This document shows positions 1-8,226 of a DNA stretch of 64,000 nucleotides, in pieces (positions within the stretch are counted from its first letter, which is position 1; each line of letters begins with the position of its first letter). Below the pieces are notes generated by a model. It ran no database searches and had not been told where the DNA came from. It saw nothing but the letters and a program-made list of their open reading frames with translations. Both the position numbers and the translations under genes were made by a program. Origin of the DNA: Tannerella sp. GTDB taxonomy: Bacteria; Bacteroidota; Bacteroidia; Bacteroidales; Tannerellaceae. The stretch is from positions 124,001 to 188,000 of the forward strand of contig JAITVY010000020.1 of assembly GCA_031285565.1 (NCBI GenBank). The letters are read 5' to 3'.

Positions 1-1724
1 GCTCCTTCGGGAATTTCAAATACTTTTTTCCAGAAACAACGTCCTTTTGCAGTAAAAAACAGTATTGTAGCATGCATAGACGCCGGATAGATATATTCTA
101 CAAAATCTTCATCACGGGTTTCAGAACCTTTAGCCCCTACTCCACCACGTCCTTGTGCATGAAATTCGCTTAAGGGTGTACGTTTAATATATCCCATATG
201 AGAAATTGTAATAATCATCTCATCATCAGCATAAAAATCTTCCGGATTAAGTTCTTCGGATGTATATATGATATCCGTTCTACGCTCATCTCCATATTTA
301 TCTTTAGCCTCTTGCATTTCATCCTTGATGACTTGTCTCAACACTTCTTCATTTTCAAGGATTTCTTTTAATCTGGCAATCAATTTTTCTATTTCTTCAT
401 ATTCAGCACGTAATTTTTCTTGTTCCAAACCGGTCAACTGACGCAGACGCATTTCCACAATTGCTCTGGCCTGAATTTCAGTAAGAGTAAAACGTTCAAT
501 TAAACGGCTGATTGCGTCTTGAGGACTACTTGAAGATTTAATAATTGCAATAACTTCATCGATATTATCCGAGGCAATAATCAAACCCTGTAAAATATGT
601 GCTCTCTCTTCGGCTTTTTTTAGATCAAATTTCGTACGACGGATTACAACGTCTTTACGATGCTCTACAAACGAGGAGATCATATCTTTGATATTTAACA
701 GCTTGGGACGACCATTTACTAACGCAATATTATTTACGCTGAATGAAGATTGTAATGCTGTTAATTTATATAGTTTATTTAAAACGACGTTGGAATTTGC
801 ATCACGTTTTACATCAACAACAATACGCATTCCTTGGCGGTCAGACTCATCATTTACATTCGATATGCCTTCAATTCGCTTCTCATTAACTAAATCTGCA
901 ATATGTTTAATTAACTCAGCTTTGTTAACTAAATAAGGTATTTCTGATATAATAATTTTTTCTGCGGAACCTTCCGTTTCTATTTCAGCTTTTCCTCGCA
1001 AAACAATACGTCCACGACCTGTTTCAAAAGCGTCTTTTACACCTGCATATCCATAGATAGTTGCTCCGGTAGGAAAATCCGGAGCTTTAATATACTGCAT
1101 TAATTCTTCAATAGTGATTTCACCATTTGAATCAATATATGCAACACATCCGTCCAACGCTTCTTTTAAATTATGAGGAGGCATATTCGTTGCCATACCA
1201 ACTGCAATACCTGATGCTCCATTGATTAATAAATTGGGTATACGGGTAGGTAAAACTGTCGGCTCTTTTAGCGTATCGTCAAAGTTAAATTGAAAGTCTA
1301 CAGTATCTTTGTCTATATCTCGAAGCATTTCTTCAGCCATCTTACTTAGGCGTGCTTCTGTATAACGCATTGCTGCCGGACTATCGCCATCAACAGAACC
1401 AAAGTTTCCTTGTCCATCAACTAAAGGATAGCGAAGCGACCAGGCCTGTGCCATACGCACCATTGCGCCATACACGGAAGAATCTCCATGTGGATGATAT
1501 TTACCCAAAACCTCTCCCACAATTCTGGCAGATTTTTTATAAGGTTTGTCAGATGTATTTCCCAGTTCATTCATTCCAAACAGTACACGTCTGTGAACCG
1601 GTTTGAATCCATCTCTTACATCAGGAAGTGCACGCGAAACAATTACTGACATTGAATAATCAATGTAAGCAGATTTCATCACTTCATCAATGTTAACCGA
1701 AATAATTCTGTCTTGTTCAGTCAT
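1..1724 (-). CDS. gyrA: DNA gyrase subunit A, 3' end outside the window
   Basis: Catalytic subunit of DNA gyrase, which with GyrB introduces negative supercoils. About 574 N-terminal residues are visible: the breakage-reunion domain followed by the start of the C-terminal beta-propeller; the rest lies left of base 1. The protein begins [20 protein letters not shown]. The catalytic tyrosine is Tyr121 in the AMRYTEAR motif. The quinolone-resistance region reads [18 protein letters not shown], with Ser82 at the position of E. coli Ser83 and Gly86 at the position of Asp87. The start ATG at 1722-1724 fits the family N-terminus and lies about 75 bp downstream of a TAnnTTTG promoter element. Neighbouring gene 2020-2865 is divergent. 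Identification is secure. Confidence 0.97.
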   Translation of the reverse strand, partial: MTEQDRIISVNIDEVMKSAYIDYSMSVIVSRALPDVRDGFKPVHRRVLFGMNELGNTSDKPYKKSARIVGEVLGKYHPHGDSSVYGAMVRMAQAWSLRYPLVDGQGNFGSVDGDSPAAMRYTEARLSKMAEEMLRDIDKDTVDFQFNFDDTLKEPTVLPTRIPNLLINGASGIAVGMATNMPPHNLKEALDGCVAYIDSNGEITIEELMQYIKAPDFPTGATIYGYAGVKDAFETGRGRIVLRGKAEIETEGSAEKIIISEIPYLVNKAELIKHIADLVNEKRIEGISNVNDESDRQGMRIVVDVKRDANSNVVLNKLYKLTALQSSFSVNNIALVNGRPKLLNIKDMISSFVEHRKDVVIRRTKFDLKKAEERAHILQGLIIASDNIDEVIAIIKSSSSPQDAISRLIERFTLTEIQARAIVEMRLRQLTGLEQEKLRAEYEEIEKLIARLKEILENEEVLRQVIKDEMQEAKDKYGDERRTDIIYTSEELNPEDFYADDEMIITISHMGYIKRTPLSEFHAQGRGGVGAKGSETRDEDFVEYIYPASMHATILFFTAKGRCFWKKVFEIPEG

Positions 1725-1799
1725 TTAGTTTTATATTAATAAATTCCATTATTGTCTATTGTAAAAAACATGCTAATGTACAGCTTTTTCAATTCATGA

Positions 1800-1807
1800 C
1801 AAAAGTA
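1800..1807 (-). promoter_or_regulatory. Bacteroidetes -7 element for gyrA
   Basis: On the minus strand this reads TACTTTTG, matching TAnnTTTG. It implies a transcription start near 1793 and a 5' leader of about 70 bases before gyrA. A TTG lies only 17 bases upstream, slightly short of the usual 19-21. Confidence 0.5.
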
Positions 1808-1979
1808 TTTGACCTAAAAAACGCCAAGAGTATTCATCTATTTAGTAAAGAAAAATAGAATTAGGTAAGTTTAATTTATAATATAATGATAGTCTGAATA
1901 GTGTTCATATAAACAGAAAATAATGATATTTTTTGAATAATCTTAAGAGGTTTTCTTCGTTATTCAAAAGAGAATCTCT

Positions 1980-1987
1980 TAAATTTG
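1980..1987 (+). promoter_or_regulatory. Bacteroidetes -7 element for the lipoprotein-rsmG-MBL-gcvP run
   Basis: TAAATTTG (followed by C) matches TAnnTTTG. It lies 33 bases before the ATG at 2020. It makes the upstream in-frame codon at 1933 unlikely as a start, because that would precede the predicted transcript start. Confidence 0.55.
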
Positions 1988-2019
1988 CACATAAGTTATA
2001 TTCTAAATTTATATATACA

Positions 2020-2865
2020 ATGAAAACATTGTTTTTTAAAAGTTTTGTGTTATTATTTTTCACACTCACAATTATTAGTTGTAATAATAATTCAAAGAAA
2101 GTCGTAGAAAATAATATTCAGTTTGATTCTCTTACAGTTGACAAAATTTATCATATGATGGATATTGAAACCAACCCTAGTTGTTCGTTGCAAATAAAAT
2201 TTATTTATCCGGTTAATCTTAGTGATAAAAAAATCTTAAGTTTGTTACAACAACAATTTATTGCTTGTTATTTTGGAGAAGATTATACAAACTTACCTCC
2301 TGAAGATGCTGCAAATAGATATCTGGAGTATTACATCAACGATTTTAAAGCTCAAGAAAAAGATTTTTTAGCTGATCAGCATAACCATCAGGAAGAACCT
2401 AACGAATCTTGGTACTCAAGTAATGAAACTTCATATAATCAGATTGTATATAATCAGAACAATGTATTGAGTCTGGTAATTAATAAGGAATATTATAAAG
2501 GTGGAGCTCATAATGCTCACAGTTACCTTAATTACGTGTTTAATTTAGAAACAGGTAAACGGATAACGGAAAGTGAAATCTTTATTGATGATTATCAGGA
2601 TAATCTTGCAACTATTATTGTTCGTGAAATAGCAATATTAAATAACATAAATGATGTGGATGATTTAGAAAATATTGGTTTTTTCAATATAAACGAAATT
2701 TATCCGAATAAAAATTTTTATGTTGATGACAAAGGACTTAACTATACGTTTAACGAATATGAAATTGCTGCCTATGTTGTGGGACCAATACTAGTTCATC
2801 TCCCGTATGAAAAAATTCAACATCTTCTGCGAAAAGATAGCCCAATTGCAAATATTGCTTTTTAA
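2020..2865 (+). CDS. DUF3298/RsiV-like domain lipoprotein
   Basis: A predicted lipoprotein of 281 residues. The signal peptide starts MKTLFFKSFVLLFFTLTIIS and the lipobox cysteine follows at residue 21, with NNN after it, so the protein is probably attached to the envelope. The mature part contains 'YYKGGAHNAHSYLNYVFNLETGKRI' split over the signature of DUF3298 (the GGAH and N-L-x-T-G-K elements seen in RsiV and PdaC relatives), with a DUF4163-like region before it. Its biochemical role is unknown; RsiV-type domains bind peptidoglycan or lysozyme in Firmicutes, but this is not shown here. An upstream in-frame start (1933) was rejected because a promoter element lies between it and 2020. rsmG starts two bases after the stop, suggesting co-transcription. 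Confidence 0.8.
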   Translation: MKTLFFKSFVLLFFTLTIISCNNNSKKVVENNIQFDSLTVDKIYHMMDIETNPSCSLQIKFIYPVNLSDKKILSLLQQQFIACYFGEDYTNLPPEDAANRYLEYYINDFKAQEKDFLADQHNHQEEPNESWYSSNETSYNQIVYNQNNVLSLVINKEYYKGGAHNAHSYLNYVFNLETGKRITESEIFIDDYQDNLATIIVREIAILNNINDVDDLENIGFFNINEIYPNKNFYVDDKGLNYTFNEYEIAAYVVGPILVHLPYEKIQHLLRKDSPIANIAF

Positions 2866-2867
2866 AA

Positions 2868-3488
2868 ATGGATATTATACATCGTTATTATCCCGATTTA
2901 AGCAAAAAGCAAATACAGCAATTTGCTGCGCTTTATACTTTATATAAAGATTGGAATGCTAAAATTAATGTGATTTCACGCAAAGATATTGAAAATCTTT
3001 ATTTACATCATGTTTTGCATTCATTGGGGATTGAGAAAATGATACACTTCAATCCATCCACATCTATAATGGACGTAGGAACAGGAGGTGGATTTCCCGG
3101 AATCCCTTTAGCCATTCTATTTCCTGAAGTATCTTTTCATATGATAGATAGTATTGGAAAGAAAATTAAAGTTGTACAAGCCATAGCTAATGAAATCGAA
3201 CTGACGAATATAACTACACGTCATTGCCGAGTTGAAGAAGAAAAACAATATTTTGACTTTGTTGTAAGCCGTGCGGTCATGCCATTAGAAAATTTAGCTA
3301 AATTGGTGAGGAAAAATATTCGGAAAGAGCAACAAAATGTATTACCAAATGGTTTAATTTGTTTAAAAGGTGGAGAACTTCAACATGAAATTGCACCATT
3401 TTCCAAACAGGCTATAAGCCTTAATTTGAATAATTATTATCAGGAATCATTTTTTAATACAAAAAAAGTAATATATATACCATTATGA
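2868..3488 (+). CDS. rsmG: 16S rRNA (guanine527-N7)-methyltransferase RsmG
   Basis: SAM-dependent methyltransferase that makes m7G527 in 16S rRNA, formerly GidB. At 206 residues it matches the family. The N-terminal helical part (residues 1-60) has the typical 'YKDWNAKINVISRKDIENLYLHH' pattern, in which W-N-x-K-x-N-V-I-S-R is a hallmark. SAM motif I is MDVGTGGGFPGIPLAI at about residues 65-80, and 'VVSRAV' follows near residue 125. It follows the lipoprotein by two bases and overlaps the next gene by four bases (ATGA at 3485-3488), so translation of the two is probably coupled. Loss of RsmG in other bacteria gives low-level streptomycin resistance; all visible motifs look intact here. Confidence 0.95.
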   Translation: MDIIHRYYPDLSKKQIQQFAALYTLYKDWNAKINVISRKDIENLYLHHVLHSLGIEKMIHFNPSTSIMDVGTGGGFPGIPLAILFPEVSFHMIDSIGKKIKVVQAIANEIELTNITTRHCRVEEEKQYFDFVVSRAVMPLENLAKLVRKNIRKEQQNVLPNGLICLKGGELQHEIAPFSKQAISLNLNNYYQESFFNTKKVIYIPL

Positions 3489-4123
3489 TTGATATAAAAG
3501 TTTTTGAATTTAATGCTATCGCAGAAAATACATATTTACTATATGATGAAACAAAAGAAGCCATTTTGATTGATTGCGGGTGTATGACTCCTATAGAAGA
3601 AAGTTTATTATCGGATTTTATCTCTCAAAATGGTTTATCTTTAAAACGGTTATTATGCACCCACTTACATTTTGACCATGTAATGGGAAATGGTTTTATT
3701 TATAGAAAATATGGAATTAAACCAGAGGCGCATAAAAAAGAAGTAGAAATGCTTCCTACTATTAAAGAACAAATAAAATCCATGGGCCTCCCTTTTCCTA
3801 TTGAAGTTGTTGATATAGGAGGATATCTTGTTGGCAATGAAACTATTTTATTCGGCCAATCCGAATTAACAACTTTACTTGTTCCGGGACATTCACCGGG
3901 GAGTTTGGCTTTTTATAGCAAAAAAGATGGTTTCGTAATTGTTGGAGATGCTTTATTTAATGGAAGTATTGGCCGTACTGATTTATGGGGAGGTAATTAT
4001 GATGTTCTGATAGCTGCTATAAAAGATAAAATCCTAATACTACCCGATGAAACGATTATATATCCCGGACATGGTCCTTCTACAACTGTAATCAATGAAA
4101 AATTAAATAACCCTTTTTTATAA
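3485..4123 (+). CDS. Metallo-beta-lactamase-fold hydrolase, glyoxalase II-like
   Basis: A 212-residue soluble hydrolase of the metallo-beta-lactamase fold. The zinc-binding motif HxHxDH is seen as THLHFDHVMG (about residues 59-68). Further metal ligands are probably the His in VPGHSPGSLAFY, the Asp in VGDALFNGSIGRTDL and the His in YPGHGPST near the C-terminus. This set resembles the glyoxalase II / YcbL branch (hydroxyacylglutathione hydrolase-like), but the substrate cannot be inferred, and many Bacteroidetes lack glutathione. The start ATG overlaps the rsmG stop by four bases. gcvP begins 15 bases downstream. Confidence 0.9.
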   Translation: MIDIKVFEFNAIAENTYLLYDETKEAILIDCGCMTPIEESLLSDFISQNGLSLKRLLCTHLHFDHVMGNGFIYRKYGIKPEAHKKEVEMLPTIKEQIKSMGLPFPIEVVDIGGYLVGNETILFGQSELTTLLVPGHSPGSLAFYSKKDGFVIVGDALFNGSIGRTDLWGGNYDVLIAAIKDKILILPDETIIYPGHGPSTTVINEKLNNPFL

Positions 4124-4138
4124 ACATAAATTAATTCC

Positions 4139-6994
4139 ATGGATACTACAAAATTTGTAAATCGCCATATTGGTGTTACAGAGAAAGACGAGGCATCAAT
4201 GCTTCAAACAATTGGAATGCAGTCAATTGACGAATTGATTAATCAAACGATTCCTTCAAATATTCGTTTAAAAAAATCAATGGAGCTTCCCGAATCAATG
4301 ACAGAAAGAGAGTTTTCAGAGCACATAGCCGAGTTAGCCTCAAAAAATCAAGTCTTTACGTCTTATATTGGAATGGGATGGTACGATGCTATATGTCCTG
4401 CTCCAATTTTTAGGAATATATTTGAAAATCCGGTTTGGTACACCTCATATACACCTTATCAAGCTGAAATTTCGCAGGGACGTTTAGAAGCATTGCTTAA
4501 TTTTCAAACAATGGTGTGTGAACTGACAGGTTTACCTTTAACAAACTGTTCTTTGTTAGACGAAGCAACTGCTGCAGCCGAGGCTGCAACAATGTTATAT
4601 GCAACACGTAGCCGTGAACAAATAAAATCTGATGCAAATGTACTGTTTGTTGATGAAAAAGTCTTTGAATCAACGCTGGCGGTATTACAAACTCGTATGA
4701 TACCACAAAATATTTCAATTGTAACTGGAAATTATCAAAATTACACGTTCAATGATCGTATTTTTGGGGCAATCATTCAATATCCAAATAGTGATGGCTC
4801 TATTGAAGATTATACAACATTCGTGTCAAAAGCGCATGATAATGGTACAAGAATAGCTGTTGCAGCTGATCTGATGAGCCTTATTCTTTTAACACCTCCT
4901 GGAGAATGGGGAGCTGATATAGTTTTTGGTACTACTCAACGTTTTGGAATACCAATGTTCTATGGTGGACCTTCAGCAGCATATTTTGCGACTAAAGATG
5001 AGTATAAACGAAACATTCCCGGGCGGGTTATTGGAATTTCTATTGATGCATACAATCATCCAGCCTATCGTTTAGCACTTCAAACACGCGAACAACATAT
5101 CAAACGCGAAAAAGCAACATCTAACATATGTACTGCACAGGCTTTATTAGCTACAATGGCCGGATTTTATGCCGTATATCATGGTGCTGAAGGATTGAAG
5201 AATATTGCTTCCCGAATTCATGCATACGCAGGATTTCTAGAAAAAGAAATATCAAGGCTAGGTTACAAACAATTAAATGGGAATTATTTTGATACATTAA
5301 AAATTGAACTTCCTGCAAATGCATCTGTTAATGCTTTACATGAAATAGCGCTGGAATGTAATGTAAACCTGCGATATTTTGATGGAGGACAGGTCGGGAT
5401 AAGCATTGACGAAACTACGCAAATTACAGACATTGGTACATTATTATATATATTTTCAGGTGCGGCGGGTATAGATTATCAAATGAAAGACAATATCTCT
5501 GGTGGAGTTTATTTTGATAAAAAATTCGCTCGGACTTCTGATTTCCTGCAACAAGATGTTTTCAAAAAATATCATTCGGAAACAGAATTGATGCGTTACA
5601 TAAAACGATTGGAAAGAAAAGATATTTCATTAGCTCACTCCATGATTTCATTAGGATCATGTACAATGAAACTGAATGCTGCATCAGAATTATTACCATT
5701 AAATCACGCTGCATTTCAAAACATCCATCCATATGCACCAATCGAACAAGTGGAAGGATACATTGAATTGATTGAAAATCTTTCCGAATATTTGGGTGAA
5801 ATTACAGGATTAAAAGGAGTTAGTTTACAACCGAATTCCGGAGCAGCCGGCGAATATGCTGGTCTTCGTGTTATTCGTTCTTATTTGGAAAGTATTAATC
5901 AGGGACATAGAAATATTGTATTGCTACCTGCATCTGCGCACGGTACCAATCCGGCCAGTGCTATTCAATGTGGATATTCAACAGTAATAATACGATGTGA
6001 TGAGAATGGAAATATTGATCTAAATGACTTCAAAGCTAAAGCCGAAGAATACAAAAATGAGTTGGCAGCCAGTATGATTACTTATCCATCAACTCATGGC
6101 ATTTTTGAAGCAGATATAAAGGAAATGTGCGATATTATACATACTTGTGGTGGACAGGTATATATGGATGGAGCGAACATGAATGCTCAGGTTGGTTTAA
6201 CAAATCCGGGAATTATCGGGGCTGATGTTTGTCATTTAAATTTACATAAAACATTTGCTTCTCCTCATGGAGGAGGTGGACCTGGAGTAGGCCCAATTTG
6301 TGTAGCTGCCCATTTAAAACCATTCCTACCCTCCCACCCGATCGCTTTTGGAAGTATGCAAAATACTGTTGCTTCATCTCCGTATGGTAGTGCAGGGATT
6401 TTACCTATAACTTATGCTTATATCCGCATGTTAGGTGCCGATGGTCTTACAAAATCAACACAAATAGCAATATTAAATGCAAATTACCTTGCAGTAAAAC
6501 TAAAGGAGGCATATGGTGTTGTCTATACCGGAACCCAAGGACGTGTTGGACATGAACTGATTTTAGAATGCCGACAATTTAAAGAAAAATCCGGTGTTGA
6601 TGAAAGTGATATAGCTAAGCGATTGATAGATTTTGGTTACCATGCTCCTACGTTATCATTTCCGGTACATGGTACTTTAATGATTGAACCTACCGAAAGC
6701 GAAGGTAAAGAAGAGTTAGATCGGTTTATTGAAGTGATGCAATGTATTCGTTCCGAAATTAGCGAGATTGAAGAAGGAAAAGCCTCTAAAGATGATAATG
6801 TATTAAAAAATGCTCCACATCCTCAATACGAAGTAGTTGCTGATGAGTGGAAACATGAATATACACGATCTAAAGCGGCATTCCCCTTAAGCTGGATCTT
6901 GGAAAATAAATTCTGGGTTAATGTTGCCCGGGTAAATAATGCTTATGGAGACCGCAATCTAATCCCTACAATTTGCGGTGCTTGTGAAATCTGA
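4139..6994 (+). CDS. gcvP: Glycine dehydrogenase (aminomethyl-transferring), P-protein of the glycine cleavage system
   Basis: PLP enzyme that decarboxylates glycine and transfers the aminomethyl group to lipoylated H-protein. At 951 residues it is the single-chain fused form, not the split GcvPA/GcvPB form. The N-terminus carries the usual 'FVNRHIG' motif. The C-terminal half has the PLP-lysine motif NLHKTFASPHGGGGPGVG near residues 700-718 and the preceding HGTNPASA. The last residues carry the RVNNAYGDRNLIPTI pattern typical of intact enzymes. The partner genes gcvT and gcvH are not in this window, and no glycine riboswitch is seen upstream, where only 15 bases separate it from the hydrolase. 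A hairpin terminator follows the stop. Confidence 0.97.
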   Translation: MDTTKFVNRHIGVTEKDEASMLQTIGMQSIDELINQTIPSNIRLKKSMELPESMTEREFSEHIAELASKNQVFTSYIGMGWYDAICPAPIFRNIFENPVWYTSYTPYQAEISQGRLEALLNFQTMVCELTGLPLTNCSLLDEATAAAEAATMLYATRSREQIKSDANVLFVDEKVFESTLAVLQTRMIPQNISIVTGNYQNYTFNDRIFGAIIQYPNSDGSIEDYTTFVSKAHDNGTRIAVAADLMSLILLTPPGEWGADIVFGTTQRFGIPMFYGGPSAAYFATKDEYKRNIPGRVIGISIDAYNHPAYRLALQTREQHIKREKATSNICTAQALLATMAGFYAVYHGAEGLKNIASRIHAYAGFLEKEISRLGYKQLNGNYFDTLKIELPANASVNALHEIALECNVNLRYFDGGQVGISIDETTQITDIGTLLYIFSGAAGIDYQMKDNISGGVYFDKKFARTSDFLQQDVFKKYHSETELMRYIKRLERKDISLAHSMISLGSCTMKLNAASELLPLNHAAFQNIHPYAPIEQVEGYIELIENLSEYLGEITGLKGVSLQPNSGAAGEYAGLRVIRSYLESINQGHRNIVLLPASAHGTNPASAIQCGYSTVIIRCDENGNIDLNDFKAKAEEYKNELAASMITYPSTHGIFEADIKEMCDIIHTCGGQVYMDGANMNAQVGLTNPGIIGADVCHLNLHKTFASPHGGGGPGVGPICVAAHLKPFLPSHPIAFGSMQNTVASSPYGSAGILPITYAYIRMLGADGLTKSTQIAILNANYLAVKLKEAYGVVYTGTQGRVGHELILECRQFKEKSGVDESDIAKRLIDFGYHAPTLSFPVHGTLMIEPTESEGKEELDRFIEVMQCIRSEISEIEEGKASKDDNVLKNAPHPQYEVVADEWKHEYTRSKAAFPLSWILENKFWVNVARVNNAYGDRNLIPTICGACEI

Positions 6995-7009
6995 TAAATG
7001 GTATTATAC

Positions 7010-7038
7010 AAAAAAGAGCCTCTTAAAGGCTCTTTTTT
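7010..7038. terminator. Bidirectional rho-independent terminator
   Basis: Perfect 11-bp stem AAAAAAGAGCC / GGCTCTTTTTT with a 7-base loop (7021-7027). It is symmetrical, with an A-tract on one side and a T-tract on the other, so it can end gcvP on plus and the tRNA transcript on minus. Confidence 0.85.
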
Positions 7039-7039
7039 G

Positions 7040-7113
7040 TGATTCCGGAGCGATTCGAACGCTCGACCCACAGCTTAGAAGGCTGTTGCTCTATCCAGCT
7101 GAGCTACGGAACC
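7040..7113 (-). tRNA. tRNA-Arg (anticodon TCT)
   Basis: A 74-base cloverleaf folds on the minus strand. The acceptor stem is GGTTCCG/CGGAATC with one G-U pair, and the discriminator is A. The anticodon stem is ACAGC/GCTGT with loop CTTCTAA, giving anticodon TCT, which reads AGA and AGG arginine codons. The T arm is GAGCG-TTCGAAT-CGCTC. CCA is not encoded. The terminator at 7010-7038 starts two bases past the 3' end. Confidence 0.97.
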
Positions 7114-7131
7114 CTTTTCTGATTACGGCTG

Positions 7132-7139
7132 CAAAGATA
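7132..7139 (-). promoter_or_regulatory. -7 element for tRNA-Arg
   Basis: On minus this reads TATCTTTG (then C), an exact TAnnTTTG match. It lies 18 bases upstream of the mature tRNA 5' end. Confidence 0.6.
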
Positions 7140-7194
7140 AGAAAATGTTTTTAATTTAGCTAAAAAGTATACGAACAAAATCTGAGAAATAAAA

Positions 7195-7233
7195 AAGAAG
7201 CCGTTTCATTACTATAAATTGAAACGGCTTCTT
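7195..7233. terminator. Hairpin terminator downstream of the 7252-8082 lipoprotein gene
   Basis: Perfect 13-bp inverted repeat AAGAAGCCGTTTC / GAAACGGCTTCTT with a 13-base loop. On the minus strand the 3' arm ends in CTTCTTTTTT, giving a U-tract. It lies 18 bases beyond the gene's stop codon. Confidence 0.8.
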
Positions 7234-7251
7234 CTTTAGGCTTCTTATTGT

Positions 7252-8082
7252 TTAATTATAAAAAAAACGATAATCGTCTATCTTAACGATCACACTTTTC
7301 TTAATTCCATTTTCTGTAGTAACTCCGTTTTCCATAATTACATCAGGTAAATATTTAATAGGCGTACCATATACACCAAAATAATAAAGATCTGGATTAA
7401 TTACATATTGATTTGTTAAAGGAGCTTTTGTATGACTGAATACATTACAAATATATCCATCATTACTTAATTTATTTTTTGCCATAGGTATTTTATAGAC
7501 AGAATTTCCTTCGCGAATAGTAAGACCACCATTTTCATCCGGATAAGTATAATAAATCGTGACCCTTTCCTCACCTGGTCTTTCCAAGTGAACATAGTTC
7601 AAATAACCGCCATTTACTTTATCATACCGATAATAAATCAAAGAATGAAGACTACCATCACTATACCGGCTGGTTTTTTCTTCAACAAAACCATACTGAT
7701 TCAAAACCATTTCAGTTTTAATTCCATTACAAACATAGGATAACTTTTCTCCATATGCTATATTTGCTTCTGACTTATTAAACACAATTGATTTTAATTT
7801 ACCATTCGGCTCAAATGTCGCAGTACCTTTTCTAAATGTTTTGATTCTTGGATTTTTACTCTCTGTAAAAACAAATTCCGTATATAAAGAATCAATGGCA
7901 TAACCTTTTATTCCTGCATCAACCAATGATTTTTGAATATTTATATCTAAATTATCAGATACATTTCCATTTTCGTCAATTTCAAGTAGGCTGGATGTTG
8001 CTTCTTCACAACTAACAAAGCAAATAATAATAAAAAGAGAGAATATACCTCCCCACAAAGTTTTTGTATGACATCCCTTCAT
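7252..8082 (-). CDS. Predicted lipoprotein of unknown function
   Basis: A 276-residue protein I do not recognise. It begins MKGCHTKTLWGGIFSLFIII and has a lipobox ending in CFVSC (cysteine about residue 25), so it is probably a lipoprotein. The mature part is rich in beta-strand-like segments. It has several motifs recalling the YD-repeat or DUF4595-like group of Bacteroidales secreted proteins, such as 'YRYDKVNGGYLNYV' and 'TYPDENGGLTI', but no catalytic motif. The start at 8082 was chosen over an in-frame ATG at 8112 because a TATCTTTG promoter element occupies 8110-8117. The gene ends at a clear hairpin terminator and appears monocistronic. Confidence 0.65.
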   Translation of the reverse strand: MKGCHTKTLWGGIFSLFIIICFVSCEEATSSLLEIDENGNVSDNLDINIQKSLVDAGIKGYAIDSLYTEFVFTESKNPRIKTFRKGTATFEPNGKLKSIVFNKSEANIAYGEKLSYVCNGIKTEMVLNQYGFVEEKTSRYSDGSLHSLIYYRYDKVNGGYLNYVHLERPGEERVTIYYTYPDENGGLTIREGNSVYKIPMAKNKLSNDGYICNVFSHTKAPLTNQYVINPDLYYFGVYGTPIKYLPDVIMENGVTTENGIKKSVIVKIDDYRFFYN

Positions 8083-8109
8083 TGTAGACTTTAGCTTATA
8101 TTTAATATG

Positions 8110-8117
8110 CAAAGATA
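8110..8117 (-). promoter_or_regulatory. -7 element for the 7252-8082 lipoprotein gene
   Basis: On minus this reads TATCTTTG followed by C, an exact consensus match. It lies 27 bases before the ATG at 8082 and overlaps the alternative ATG at 8112, which rules that start out if the promoter is real. Confidence 0.6.
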
Positions 8118-8226
8118 TAAAAAATATGAACTATAGCATTCTTTAGTCGTAAATATTTCAGCTTAAACTGTTATATATCATTAAAATTTAAATAAAAGGA
8201 GTCCTTTGAGTCTTTTTTCTATTAAA

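Noticed and set aside
1933..2019. N-terminal extension of the DUF3298 lipoprotein gene
   Set aside because: A promoter element lies at 1980-1987, and the extension would bury the lipoprotein signal peptide.
4497..4718. Minus-strand frame inside gcvP
   Set aside because: It lies wholly within a conserved enzyme gene and is a frame shadow; many similar frames inside metH, ileS and the RND pump gene were rejected for the same reason.
8195..8222. Terminator after tamL formed by AAAGGAGTCCTTT
   Set aside because: The palindrome has only a one-base centre, so it cannot form a hairpin with a useful loop.
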